The notes beneath the pieces were generated by a model. The model worked only from the letters and a program-made list of their open reading frames with translations, had not been told where the DNA came from and searched no databases. The translations under genes were made by a program, and so were the position numbers. A stretch of DNA of 64,000 nucleotides from assembly GCF_024721175.1 (NCBI RefSeq), contig NZ_CP099402.1, positions 496,001-560,000 of the forward strand, written 5' to 3'. Source of the DNA: Rhizobium sp. Pop5 (lineage in GTDB: Bacteria; Pseudomonadota; Alphaproteobacteria; Rhizobiales; Rhizobiaceae). Positions 1 to 8,210 of the stretch are shown here, one piece after another (positions within the stretch are counted from its first letter, which is position 1; every line of letters begins with the position of its first letter).

Positions 1-1994
1 TCGTCTTTTGCCTTCTTTCCTGGCAGGCGTGCAATCCGGTCCGCAGTAATGCCAATGTCGTCGACCACGTCAGCTAAGGCCCTGTGTTCAGCCTCCAGAG
101 CCAGCAGGTCTTCTTTGCTCAATCGAGGCGAAGCCACGCCGATCGCGATTGGTGGCCCAAGGGCGCGGAGCGCGTTCAGAATGACCGCGACATCAATCGC
201 CTCCTGGAACAATGCCCCTTCTACTGGCGTCAGATAGCCGAACGCGGCTGCGATCATGCCTGCGATCGACAAGCCCATGCCGGCATAGACGCTCTGCAAC
301 GCAATCCGGCGTGAGCGTCGGGCTATTTGGAAGGCATCGACCAATTTATCAAGTCGATCGAGCAGGATCACAACATCTGCCGCTTCAGACGAAGCAGCGG
401 CGCCGCGCGCTCCCATTGCTATGCCGACATCGGCCGCCGCAAGCGCCGGCGCATCATTGACCCCATCACCGATCATCACGACGGGGCGGTTTCTCGCCTG
501 CTCCATCTTGACGGCGTTTGTCTTATCCTCCGGCTTCATTTCGCTGATGACGTCGTCCACCCCAACGAATGCGGCGACGCCCGCCGCGAGATCAGCGCGG
601 TCGCCGGTGACGAGGACAATACGCGCAATGCCAGCCTGACGCAGATGCCGCAGCACGAAACCCGCTTCCGGACGAATCTGATCCGCCAGTAGCATTGCCC
701 CGGCAAGGGCGCCGTCGATTGCCACAACGACCGCGACTGTTCCGTCGCGCCTTATCCATGCCTCGATCTCACGACGAAAATGCGAGTCTTCTATCCCTGT
801 GCTCACGAAAGCCCAGCCACCGATTATGAGGTTTTGGCTGCCGACGCGGCCCGTCAACCCAGAGCCAGGAGTCTCGCGAACGTCACTGGGTACATCAAGC
901 TGTAGACCCCTCTCGTGGGCAGCGGTCACGAGGGACTGGGCCACCACATGAGGCGAGCTCTGATCCAGCGATGCCGCCAACCTCAGTAGCTCGAGCGCGT
1001 CGAGATCGCCTTGCACCTTGATCTCGATCAGGCGGGCACGACCATCGGTTACCGTCCCCGTCTTGTCGAGGAGAACCGTCCTTGCGACTGCAAGGGCCTC
1101 AAGAGCACCTCCGTCCTTCACCAGAACGCCCTTCTTTGCACAGCGGGAAATGCCGGACACGACGGCGACGGGTACCGCAAGTATCAGCGGACAGGGTGTC
1201 GCCACGACGATGACGGCAAGGGCTCGAGTTGCGTCACCGCAGAGCGCCCAAGCCGAGGTCGCGATCGTCAAGGTGAGAGCGAGGAAAGCGAGACCGAACC
1301 TCGCCGCCAATCGCACCATCGGTGCTTTGGTCCGTTGAGCCGCTTCGACCAGTCGGACGACACCAGCATAGGTGCTATCAGCAGCCGCGCTTGTCGCTTG
1401 GAGATCAAAGGCATCGCCGGCATTTGTGGAGCCGCTCATCACGGCCTGGCCCGAGGTTCGCCGGACAGGCAGAGCCTCGCCCGTCAGCGCGGATTCATCG
1501 AGGACCGCAGCGTTGCCAGCGACGATGCCGTCGACGGGTACCACTTCGCCGCGACGGACCAGAATGAGATCGCCTGGGGCGATGCCCGATACGGCAATAT
1601 CTTCGATGCGGCCACTTTGATAACGGGCCGCGCGACTTGGAACCCGGCTGAGCAGCGCCGTCATCTCGCGACCGGCCCTGTTCTGGGCGAAAGTCTCCAG
1701 GAACTGCCCGCCGGTAAACATGAGTGCTACGACAATTCCAGCCAGATATTCGCCGAACGCGATAGCTCCACCCATAGCCAGCGCGGCAATCAGATCGAGG
1801 CCGAAATCCTTCCTGTGCAGACCGATGCCGATATCGACGAGGAGCACCGCGAAGACGGTTGCCGTCGCCGTCGTCCACAATTTCGCGGCAAGGTCCTCCT
1901 GGCCTGCAAACCAGGCCAGTCCGCCAGCGACCAGCGCCAATGTCACCAACGGCAGCATCCATGTCTTGGCGCCACGCCAGCCGCGCATCAGCAT
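1..1994 (-). CDS. P1B-type heavy-metal-translocating ATPase (3' end cut by window edge)
   Basis: ATP-driven transition-metal pump of the inner membrane; 664 residues are visible and the reading frame is still open at base 1. The protein begins directly with membrane helices, so it has no N-terminal HMA metal-binding domain. Visible motifs are TGEALP (about residues 171-176), the metal-site motif TPCP (263-266) in place of CPC, the phosphorylation site DKTGT (D307) and GDGVND in the hinge. The usual HP dipeptide of the nucleotide domain reads SPHVV. The start is ATG 1994 with GGAGAG just upstream. TPC-type P1B pumps include rhizobial Ni/Fe exporters, but the substrate here cannot be read from the sequence. 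A FixK-like box lies about 160 bp upstream. Confidence 0.93.
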   Translation of the reverse strand, partial: MLMRGWRGAKTWMLPLVTLALVAGGLAWFAGQEDLAAKLWTTATATVFAVLLVDIGIGLHRKDFGLDLIAALAMGGAIAFGEYLAGIVVALMFTGGQFLETFAQNRAGREMTALLSRVPSRAARYQSGRIEDIAVSGIAPGDLILVRRGEVVPVDGIVAGNAAVLDESALTGEALPVRRTSGQAVMSGSTNAGDAFDLQATSAAADSTYAGVVRLVEAAQRTKAPMVRLAARFGLAFLALTLTIATSAWALCGDATRALAVIVVATPCPLILAVPVAVVSGISRCAKKGVLVKDGGALEALAVARTVLLDKTGTVTDGRARLIEIKVQGDLDALELLRLAASLDQSSPHVVAQSLVTAAHERGLQLDVPSDVRETPGSGLTGRVGSQNLIIGGWAFVSTGIEDSHFRREIEAWIRRDGTVAVVVAIDGALAGAMLLADQIRPEAGFVLRHLRQAGIARIVLVTGDRADLAAGVAAFVGVDDVISEMKPEDKTNAVKMEQARNRPVVMIGDGVNDAPALAAADVGIAMGARGAAASSEAADVVILLDRLDKLVDAFQIARRSRRIALQSVYAGMGLSIAGMIAAAFGYLTPVEGALFQEAIDVAVILNALRALGPPIAIGVASPRLSKEDLLALEAEHRALADVVDDIGITADRIARLPGKKAKD

Positions 1995-2157
1995 GTGAAC
2001 GTCTCTCCGTTCTTTAAATAAGGTCCTCCTGAGACCGAAGCGGCAAATGCAATCGGCAAAACGTCTTCGGCCTACCGGCGTTCAAGGCAATTATACGCCC
2101 CCAGCCAATGCCGATCAGCTTGCGTCTGAGCATGATCATCCTGCGGAGGGCGGCGCG

Positions 2158-2171
2158 TTGACTCAAATCAA
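2158..2171. promoter_or_regulatory. FixK/FNR-like box
   Basis: TTGACTCAAATCAA fits TTGA-N6-TCAA, with the half sites TTGAC and ATCAA. It sits 164 bp upstream of the metal ATPase start on the minus strand, so that gene is the likely target. Low-oxygen control is inferred from the motif and from its recurrence across this region. Confidence 0.65.
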
Positions 2172-2374
2172 AAACGCCGCCGGCAAGATGATCCGTCCGG
2201 TGCACCGAAGTGCCCTGCTCCGGAGAAAGGTTACATAAGCGATTTCGCGTGGCAGTCCCTCAAGCGGCGCGTCGGCCAGCCGAGTACTGCCCGCCGGCCA
2301 GGCGCAACTGCCGGCGGGACGTGTTGCGTGAAGCTGGGGTAGGTAGCAAATGCTCTGCCCGGGCAAAGCTTATT

Positions 2375-2415
2375 TCACTGCGCCTCGTCAAAGCTCATGA
2401 ACCAGTGGGCATCCA
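2375..2415 (-). mobile_element. tiny IS3-family OrfB remnant
   Basis: Read on the minus strand, 13 codons give LDAHWFMSFDEAQ followed by a stop. This closely matches the LNAHWFMSLDDA segment of the larger IS3-family transposase remnant near 57.8-58.0 kb. Only this scrap survives, directly downstream of the alcohol dehydrogenase stop. The match is short, so confidence is limited. Confidence 0.35.
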
Positions 2416-2424
2416 AGCAACCGC

Positions 2425-3408
2425 TCAAGGCGTCAGCACGGCTGCCCCGCTCAACCGGCCGGCCCTGAGATCGTCAAGCGCCCTATTAGCGTCAATCAGC
2501 GGGTAGACGGTGGTATGGGTCTTGACGCCGGCTTGGCGAGCGACCGGAAAGAATTCCTCCGCGTCGGCGCGCGTGAGATTAGCCACCGAAACGACGCTTC
2601 GCTCGCCCCAAATCAGGGCGTAGGGCATCGACGGGAGATCGCTCATGTGGATACCGCCGCAGACGACTCTGCCCCCTTTCCGCACTGCCTTCAAAGCGGC
2701 CGGCACGAGTTCGCCTACCGCAGCGAAGATGATTGCCGCATCGAGCATGGCGGGCGGACTTTCATCCGAACCTCCCGCCCAGACGGCGCCGAGACCGAGC
2801 GCGAAACGCTGCGCCGCTTCGTCGCCGGGACGTGAGAAAGCATAGACCTCGCGACCCTGCCAGCGACAGATCTGCGCGATGATATGGGCGGCCGCGCCGA
2901 ATCCGTAAAGACCGATCTTGCCGGCAGCGCCGGCCTTCTTCAGCGAACGCCATCCTATAAGGCCCGCGCACAGCAGCGGCGCAAGCGAAACAGGATCGGC
3001 ATCTTTCTCGAGCGCAAAAGCATAATCGGCATCCGCAACGACATGTGTGGCAAAACCGCCATCGCGCGTGAAGCCGGTGAATTCGGGACGGTCGCAGAGG
3101 TTCTCCTGCCCGGCGCGGCAGAAGGCGCAGGACCCGCAGGTATATCCGAGCCACGGCACGCCGACCCTTTGCCCGATCCGCGACGAAGCGATATCGCCGC
3201 CGACGGCCTCGACGATGCCGACAATCTCATGGCCGGGAACGAGTGGAAGCTTCGGGTCGGGAAGATCACCGTCACAGACGTGAAGGTCGGTTCGGCAGAC
3301 GGCGCAAGCCTCCACCCTCAGCATTAATTGCCCGTCTCCCGGTGCGGGATCGGGCTGCTCTATCAAGCGTAGCGGAGAGCCCACCCTCTCGAGGACCATT
3401 GCCTTCAT
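2425..3408 (-). CDS. zinc-dependent alcohol dehydrogenase family protein
   Basis: Medium-chain zinc alcohol dehydrogenase, 327 residues, probably an NAD(P)-linked cytosolic enzyme interconverting alcohols and aldehydes. Visible features are the catalytic-zinc region CAVCRTDLH followed by GHE, the structural zinc cysteines CGSCAFCRAGQENLC, and a dinucleotide-binding GFGAAA segment. The start is ATG 3408, preceded by GAGGAGG at good spacing. It is divergent from a second alcohol dehydrogenase at 3642, and both can be served by the FixK-like box between them. The substrate is unknown; fermentative ethanol or aldehyde metabolism under low oxygen is inference from context. Confidence 0.9.
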   Translation of the reverse strand: MKAMVLERVGSPLRLIEQPDPAPGDGQLMLRVEACAVCRTDLHVCDGDLPDPKLPLVPGHEIVGIVEAVGGDIASSRIGQRVGVPWLGYTCGSCAFCRAGQENLCDRPEFTGFTRDGGFATHVVADADYAFALEKDADPVSLAPLLCAGLIGWRSLKKAGAAGKIGLYGFGAAAHIIAQICRWQGREVYAFSRPGDEAAQRFALGLGAVWAGGSDESPPAMLDAAIIFAAVGELVPAALKAVRKGGRVVCGGIHMSDLPSMPYALIWGERSVVSVANLTRADAEEFFPVARQAGVKTHTTVYPLIDANRALDDLRAGRLSGAAVLTP

Positions 3409-3565
3409 CAACGCCTCCTCACCTTTGCGAGACCGCCCCTCCCCAAGATGGGGCAGGCATTCTCTTTACGCTGCCCGACGGCATTTAATCGAACCTGCAT
3501 GATGAGCGCGCTTTGCCCGGCGTCAAGCTTCGGCCGCGCTCGGCACCGTGGCCCTTTGCGGCTAT

Positions 3566-3579
3566 TTGAGATGGATCAA
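3566..3579. promoter_or_regulatory. FixK/FNR-like box between divergent alcohol dehydrogenases
   Basis: TTGAGATGGATCAA lies in the 233-bp divergent interval, 63 bp upstream of the plus-strand dehydrogenase start and about 160 bp from the minus-strand one. It could activate either gene. Confidence 0.7.
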
Positions 3580-3641
3580 CGTGCGCGGCGTGCATCGCCT
3601 GCATCATCCGTCATCGATAAACATCGTGAAGGGGTGAAATC

Positions 3642-4715
3642 ATGACGAGCAGAATGATGAAGGCGGCGGTCGTTCGGGAATTCGGCAAACCGCTGGCGAT
3701 CGAATGCGTGCCAGTGCCCGTGCCAGGCCCGGGCGAAATTTTGGTAAAGGTCGTCGCGTGCGGGGTATGCCATACCGATCTGCACGCCGCCGAAGGCGAT
3801 TGGCCGATCAAGCCGACACCGCCCTTCATCCCCGGGCACGAGGCCGCCGGTATCGTTGCTGCCCTAGGTTCCGGCGTTACCGAATTCAAGGAAGGCGATG
3901 CTGTCGGTGTCGCCTGGCTGCACGACGCCTGCCTGCGCTGCGAATATTGCGAAACCGGCTGGGAAACGCTCTGCACGCACCAGCACAATACCGGCTATAG
4001 CTGCAACGGCGGTTTTGCCGAGTACGTCATTGCCTCGGCCGCCTTCGCCGCCCGCCTTCCCGCAGACGTCGACTTTGCCGAGATCGCTCCGATCCTCTGC
4101 GCCGGCGTCACGACCTACAAGGGACTGAAGGAGACCGAAGCACGGCCCGGCGAGTGGGTGGCGATATCGGGGGTCGGTGGTCTTGGCCATGTCGCCATCC
4201 AATATGCCAAGGCGATGGGGCTCAAGGTGATCGCCCTCGACGTCGCCGCTGCCAAACTCGACCTTGCCCGCCAGGTCGGTGCCGATATCGCGCTCAACGC
4301 CCTCTCCGAGGACGCGATCGAGAAGGTGCTGAAGGCAACGAGTGGCGGAGCGCATGGGGTGCTCGTCACAGCCGTCTCGCCGCCTGCTTTCTCCCAGGCG
4401 CTCGGCATGGTGCGTCGCAAGGGCACGGTCAGCCTCGTCGGCCTGCCGCCGGGCAACTTTCCCACGCCGATCTTCGACGTCGTGCTGAAGCGCATTACCG
4501 TGCGCGGCTCGATCGTCGGCACGCGCCGCGACCTCGACGAAGCGCTGGCTTTTGCCGTCGAAGGTCGGGTGCGGGCCGAGATCGCCAGCGCGCCGCTCGA
4601 CGACGTCAACAATGTCTTCGCAGGTCTCAAAGCAGGAACGATCGCGGGCCGCATGGTGCTCGACATCGCTGGAGAAGCTGGCGCAATCGCAGCGCAGGGC
4701 AAGTCCGTAGCATAG
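3642..4715 (+). CDS. adhP: zinc-dependent alcohol dehydrogenase, AdhP-like
   Basis: Medium-chain alcohol dehydrogenase of the AdhP type, 357 residues, catalysing NAD-linked alcohol/aldehyde interconversion. It shows the catalytic zinc motif CGVCHTDLH, then GHE, the structural zinc set CLRCEYCETGWETLC, and the Rossmann motif GVGGLG. The start is ATG 3642 with a GAAGGGG Shine-Dalgarno. A FixK-like box lies 63 bp upstream and a strong hairpin follows the stop. It differs clearly in sequence from the divergent dehydrogenase, so the two are probably not recent duplicates. Confidence 0.93.
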   Translation: MTSRMMKAAVVREFGKPLAIECVPVPVPGPGEILVKVVACGVCHTDLHAAEGDWPIKPTPPFIPGHEAAGIVAALGSGVTEFKEGDAVGVAWLHDACLRCEYCETGWETLCTHQHNTGYSCNGGFAEYVIASAAFAARLPADVDFAEIAPILCAGVTTYKGLKETEARPGEWVAISGVGGLGHVAIQYAKAMGLKVIALDVAAAKLDLARQVGADIALNALSEDAIEKVLKATSGGAHGVLVTAVSPPAFSQALGMVRRKGTVSLVGLPPGNFPTPIFDVVLKRITVRGSIVGTRRDLDEALAFAVEGRVRAEIASAPLDDVNNVFAGLKAGTIAGRMVLDIAGEAGAIAAQGKSVA

Positions 4716-4731
4716 CGTGACCGCGCCGCGC

Positions 4732-4767
4732 GATGTCTCCGCCACCCAGGGAAGCGGCGGAGACATC
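4732..4767 (+). terminator. hairpin terminator after adhP
   Basis: A perfect 12-bp stem, GATGTCTCCGCC (4732-4743) against GGCGGAGACATC (4756-4767), with a 12-base loop, starts 16 bases after the adhP stop. There is no clear T-run. Its position also argues against any start of the next gene this far upstream. Confidence 0.65.
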
Positions 4768-4829
4768 TGCGTTTCAGGACAAGAGCAGCGTAGCCCTTTT
4801 CCGCCACATGCACTCGGCGAGCCAAATCT

Positions 4830-4843
4830 TTGACGCCGATCAA
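4830..4843. promoter_or_regulatory. FixK/FNR-like box upstream of the CBS operon
   Basis: TTGACGCCGATCAA, 121 bp upstream of the CBS-BON protein start and downstream of the adhP terminator hairpin. It fits TTGAC-N4-ATCAA. Confidence 0.7.
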
Positions 4844-4963
4844 AGCGCTTTGCCTGGATCGCGTTACCGTGGGTTCGACGGTTCAGGCAACTGCCTGCTT
4901 ATCGGAAATCGAGTGCGCCGCGCGCACCGGCGCTATGAAGCCTGCCTCACCATGGAGTCGAAA

Positions 4964-5686
4964 ATGCTCGTTCAAGCCATCATGACATTGCCGGTGATCA
5001 CCGTGCCGACATGCTGCTCGGTCGCAGAAGCAGCCCAGCTGATGCTCGATAACAGGATCAGCGGCCTCCCCGTCGTCGATACCAACGGAGCGCTCGTCGG
5101 CATCGTCAGCGAAGGAGACTTCCTGCGCCGCAGCGAGCTGAACACGCAGCGCAACCGGCCGTGGCTGCTCGATTGGTTGACGAGTCCGGGAAAGATCGCC
5201 ACGGAATACGTTCGCACCCACGGCCGGCGCGTTGACGAGGTGATGACCTCGCCGGTCAGCGCGATTGCGCCGACGGCTTCCGTTTCCGACGCCGTCAGGC
5301 TGATGGAGCGCTACGATATCAAGCGCCTGCCCGTCGTGGAGAATGGCAAGCTCGTCGGCATCATCGCACGCTCCGACCTCTTGCGGGCCCTGTCTCGGGC
5401 GCTGCCGACAACGTCCCCGTCCCCTGATGATGCGCAGATTCAGGCGGCAATCGAGGCTGAGTTCGCAAAGCAGAGCTGGAGCCGCAACGGCTTCATCCAT
5501 TGCCATGTCTCCGATGGTATTGCCGAGTTGACGGGCACGATCTTCGACGAACGCGAGCGCCTGGCCGCAAAAGTCGCGGCCGAGAATGTCGCGGGCGTTC
5601 AATCAGTTAGGGATCTGCTGGTCTGGATTGACCCCTATTACGGCATCGCGCTGCCGCCGCCGGACGCCGAGGCCAGGCAGCCTTAA
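4964..5686 (+). CDS. CBS-domain pair with C-terminal BON domain
   Basis: 240-residue soluble protein with two CBS repeats (about residues 5-60 and 90-145; DNRISGLPVVD and YDIKRLPVVE are the signature strands) and a C-terminal BON domain (about 165-230). CBS pairs bind adenosyl nucleotides and act as energy or redox sensors, while BON domains bind membranes or other proteins; its client is unknown. I prefer ATG 4964, with GGAG 7 bases upstream, over longer starts because the FixK-like box and adhP terminator lie upstream. It is the first gene of a probable three-gene operon. Confidence 0.88.
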   Translation: MLVQAIMTLPVITVPTCCSVAEAAQLMLDNRISGLPVVDTNGALVGIVSEGDFLRRSELNTQRNRPWLLDWLTSPGKIATEYVRTHGRRVDEVMTSPVSAIAPTASVSDAVRLMERYDIKRLPVVENGKLVGIIARSDLLRALSRALPTTSPSPDDAQIQAAIEAEFAKQSWSRNGFIHCHVSDGIAELTGTIFDERERLAAKVAAENVAGVQSVRDLLVWIDPYYGIALPPPDAEARQP

Positions 5687-5702
5687 CGTGAGGAGACAAA
5701 TC

Positions 5703-6089
5703 GTGGAACATCCTGCTTTCAACGATCGGATGGCACAGCTGCTTGCCGCTTCGATGCTCGCGACGTCGGCAGCATTCGTGTTTCTGTATCCCGACATGGA
5801 CAAGCTCGTGCTCGCTTCGGCAAATTTGTCTCTCTGCGGGCTGGTTCTGCACACGGGCAGAACAGTTCAGGGTGCCAAGGCGCGGCGGTGGGAGCAGGTC
5901 GCTATCGCCACCTGGCTCGCAGCCTCGCCCCGGTTGCTCGGCTTCGACCACGTCGCAGCGAGCCTGTGGGTCACGGTCGCTTTCGCCGTCCTTCTCTTCC
6001 TTCCCACCGCCTGGGCGACGGGCCGGCAGGAAGCGCCGCGAAGTGTGGAAGCCCGCGCCCGCGGTGCCCAATGGCGCCGACCGTTCTGA
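5703..6089 (+). CDS. small SPW-repeat-like membrane protein
   Basis: 128-residue integral membrane protein with about four hydrophobic segments. The stretch WLAASPRLLGF followed by a helix resembles the SPW repeat family, with Arg replacing the Trp. The start is GTG 5703, with AGGAG 7 bases before it. It follows the CBS-BON gene by 16 bases, so co-expression from the FixK-like box at 4830 is likely. The function of SPW proteins is not established. Confidence 0.7.
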   Translation: MEHPAFNDRMAQLLAASMLATSAAFVFLYPDMDKLVLASANLSLCGLVLHTGRTVQGAKARRWEQVAIATWLAASPRLLGFDHVAASLWVTVAFAVLLFLPTAWATGRQEAPRSVEARARGAQWRRPF

Positions 6090-6170
6090 TCCAGTCAACC
6101 ACGCATCGCCACAGCGCAAGGTCATAGGCCTCACAGATTTTCACCAGCATGATGCGGAGCCAAGACGACA

Positions 6171-7145
6171 ATGCCGAAGAGTCTATTCCGTTTCGTGCTC
6201 CTCACCGGCGGCCATCATCAGATCGCACTCGCGGCTCTTTCGATTATTCTCTTCCTCTCTGGTACGGTGCCGCTCGAGATCCAGAGGCGCATCATCAACG
6301 CGGCTACTGAGCGGGCTCCCTACCAGGCCATTATAATCCTCGTCCTTGCTTATCTCGGACTCGTCCTGCTGGAGGGACTGACCAAGTTGATGCTGAACAC
6401 CTATCGTGGCTGGATCGGCGAGATCGCGGTCCGCTGGCTACGCAAGTCAGCGCTCGCCGCCTCTGAACGTTCAAGCGAGCCCCCTGTCGATGCGCTCGCC
6501 GAAGGTGTGCAGCTTTCGATCATCATCGCCGAGGCCGAACCGGTCGGCGGCTTCGTTGGCACCAGCATTTCGGAGCCGTTGCTGCAGACCGGCATCCTTG
6601 TCGCCGTCGGCGGCTATATGATCTACCTGCAACCACTGATGGCTCTTGCCGTCGCCCTCGTTTTCCTGCCCCAGATCGGCTTCGTGCCGATAATGCAGTC
6701 GGCGATCAATCGACGGGTGGAGACCAAGATCACCGTCACACGCCATGTCAGCCAGAGCATGGTTCAGCATGTCGCCACCAACACTGCGCTCGATGCCCAA
6801 GGCGGTCGGGTGGAGCAGCTCTTCTTGCTGAACATGAGCATCTACAGGATTAAGTTCAGCATGAACTTCATGGTGAACCTGATGACGCAGCTTGGCTATG
6901 CCGGCATCTTTGCGCTCGGCAGCTATTTCGTTGTAACCGGCAAGACTGAGATCGGAACCGTCGTCGCCTTCATCTCCGGCCTTTCGAAGATCAGAGATCC
7001 GTGGGGAGAGCTCATCGACTGGTATCGCGACCTGAGGATCACGCAAGTCAAGTATGCCATGATCCGGGATGCGAGTGCTGCAGTGGAAGCGCAGGAGGGC
7101 GCGTCGGACGGTCGCGCCGTCGCTGGTCAGCCGCGCGGCCTCTGA
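6171..7145 (+). CDS. ABC exporter transmembrane domain without ATPase domain
   Basis: 324-residue membrane protein matching the ABC type-1 exporter membrane domain: about six helices, with cytoplasmic loops of the usual spacing. The reading frame ends after residue 324 with a low-complexity tail, and no Walker A, ABC signature or Walker B is present here or in the adjacent genes. It may have lost its nucleotide-binding half, or it may act as a non-transporting membrane protein such as a sensor partner for the upstream CBS-BON protein. It is third in the FixK-box operon, 81 bases after the SPW-like gene. Confidence 0.75.
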   Translation: MPKSLFRFVLLTGGHHQIALAALSIILFLSGTVPLEIQRRIINAATERAPYQAIIILVLAYLGLVLLEGLTKLMLNTYRGWIGEIAVRWLRKSALAASERSSEPPVDALAEGVQLSIIIAEAEPVGGFVGTSISEPLLQTGILVAVGGYMIYLQPLMALAVALVFLPQIGFVPIMQSAINRRVETKITVTRHVSQSMVQHVATNTALDAQGGRVEQLFLLNMSIYRIKFSMNFMVNLMTQLGYAGIFALGSYFVVTGKTEIGTVVAFISGLSKIRDPWGELIDWYRDLRITQVKYAMIRDASAAVEAQEGASDGRAVAGQPRGL

Positions 7146-7211
7146 GCATCGACAATACGATCTCACAGCCGAGTCCTCCGAAGCCGGTCTCTAGACATCT
7201 CTGCCAAGCCC

Positions 7212-8036
7212 TTAATGCGATAGCAGCACTGGCAGCGTGATTCTGGTCAGCACCGCCTGTGTGGCGCCGCCGAGGACGAATTCGCGCAAGCGCGAATGGC
7301 CGAAGCCGCCCATGACGAGAAGATCGGCCCGCACTTCGAAGGCTTTGTCTTGGAGCACTTCTCCGACCGGCTCCCCGCGGGTACGCACCTGCATCGCTTC
7401 GGCCATCACGCCGCTCTTCAGCAGGTTTTCGATCAGGTATTCCCCTGTCTCGGATTTGATCGGCTTCTCATCGATGACGGAAAGCAGGCAGACCCTTGAA
7501 GCCCGTTCCAGGAAGGCCAAGGCGTCATGGGCCGCCCGTGCCGCCGCACGGCTGCCGTCCCAGGCGATGGCGACGTGGTCCATCCGGCCGCCGAAAGGCG
7601 CCCGGGGATAAAGGATGAGCGGCCTCCCGGAGCCGAACAGCACTGCCTCGACGATCGGACGGGAGACGCCCGCCAGCTCCAGCAGCACGAAATCGTAGGA
7701 ACGCGATGCTTCCGCCAGCGCTTCGACGAGGAAAGGCTCCTCGATCCTGATCTCGCGCGTGCTGACATCAACCGAAGCCGCTTTTGCCTCATCGACCGCC
7801 CTTTGAGTCAGCACTGAGGCCCGCTTGCGGCTCAGCGCCTCGGCGTCGCGCGCCATCTTGGCCACGTCGATGATCAACGAGGACAGCGCATTGGAGACGT
7901 CGGGAACGGTGATCTCCACCGCACAGACGGTCAGCGTGGCCTGCATGTGGTGCGCAAGGGCAACTGCATTGGAGATCATGAATTCCGACGTCGCATCGGG
8001 ATAGGTGAGGAGCGGAAGGAAGAGGTGCCGTTTCAT
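7212..8036 (-). CDS. universal stress protein, tandem UspA domains
   Basis: 274-residue cytosolic protein made of two Usp domains (about residues 1-140 and 145-274). The second ends with the nucleotide-loop pattern MGGFGHSRLREFVLGG, related to G-x2-G-x9-G. Tandem Usp proteins bind ATP and are typical of oxygen-limitation regulons. I chose ATG 8036 (MKRHLFLPLL) because a longer start would overlap the FixK-like box at 8104-8117. It is convergent with the orphan ABC membrane gene. Confidence 0.88.
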   Translation of the reverse strand: MKRHLFLPLLTYPDATSEFMISNAVALAHHMQATLTVCAVEITVPDVSNALSSLIIDVAKMARDAEALSRKRASVLTQRAVDEAKAASVDVSTREIRIEEPFLVEALAEASRSYDFVLLELAGVSRPIVEAVLFGSGRPLILYPRAPFGGRMDHVAIAWDGSRAAARAAHDALAFLERASRVCLLSVIDEKPIKSETGEYLIENLLKSGVMAEAMQVRTRGEPVGEVLQDKAFEVRADLLVMGGFGHSRLREFVLGGATQAVLTRITLPVLLSH

Positions 8037-8103
8037 GGGTGTATTCCCGAACAAAGAATTGCGCTCTGATGCCACCACCCTGGCATCTGATCGGAAATAC
8101 GCA

Positions 8104-8117
8104 TTGACCTGGCGCAA
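8104..8117. promoter_or_regulatory. FixK-like box upstream of usp
   Basis: TTGACCTGGCGCAA matches the relaxed FixK pattern TTG(A/C)-N6-(T/G)CAA. It is 68 bp upstream of the universal stress protein start. The right half site is weaker than in the other boxes. Confidence 0.5.
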
Positions 8118-8210
8118 TCGCAGCCCTCCCATCTTGCTTGATTAGCGAGGGGCGGTCGCCCGGAGGCTCGTCAAGCCTGGGAAGAAGCGGCGGCTGCGAG
8201 CGGTTCAGCC

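Larger units (their letters stand above)
1995..2424. other. intergenic region without a gene
   Basis: About 430 bases without a convincing coding region. It holds the FixK-like box at 2158-2171 and, at its right end, a scrap of an IS3-type transposase. Both are listed separately. Confidence 0.6.

Noticed and set aside
1011-2021. Long plus-strand reading frame of 336 codons
   Set aside because: It is the antisense shadow of the P1B ATPase, whose minus-strand frame carries all expected ATPase motifs.
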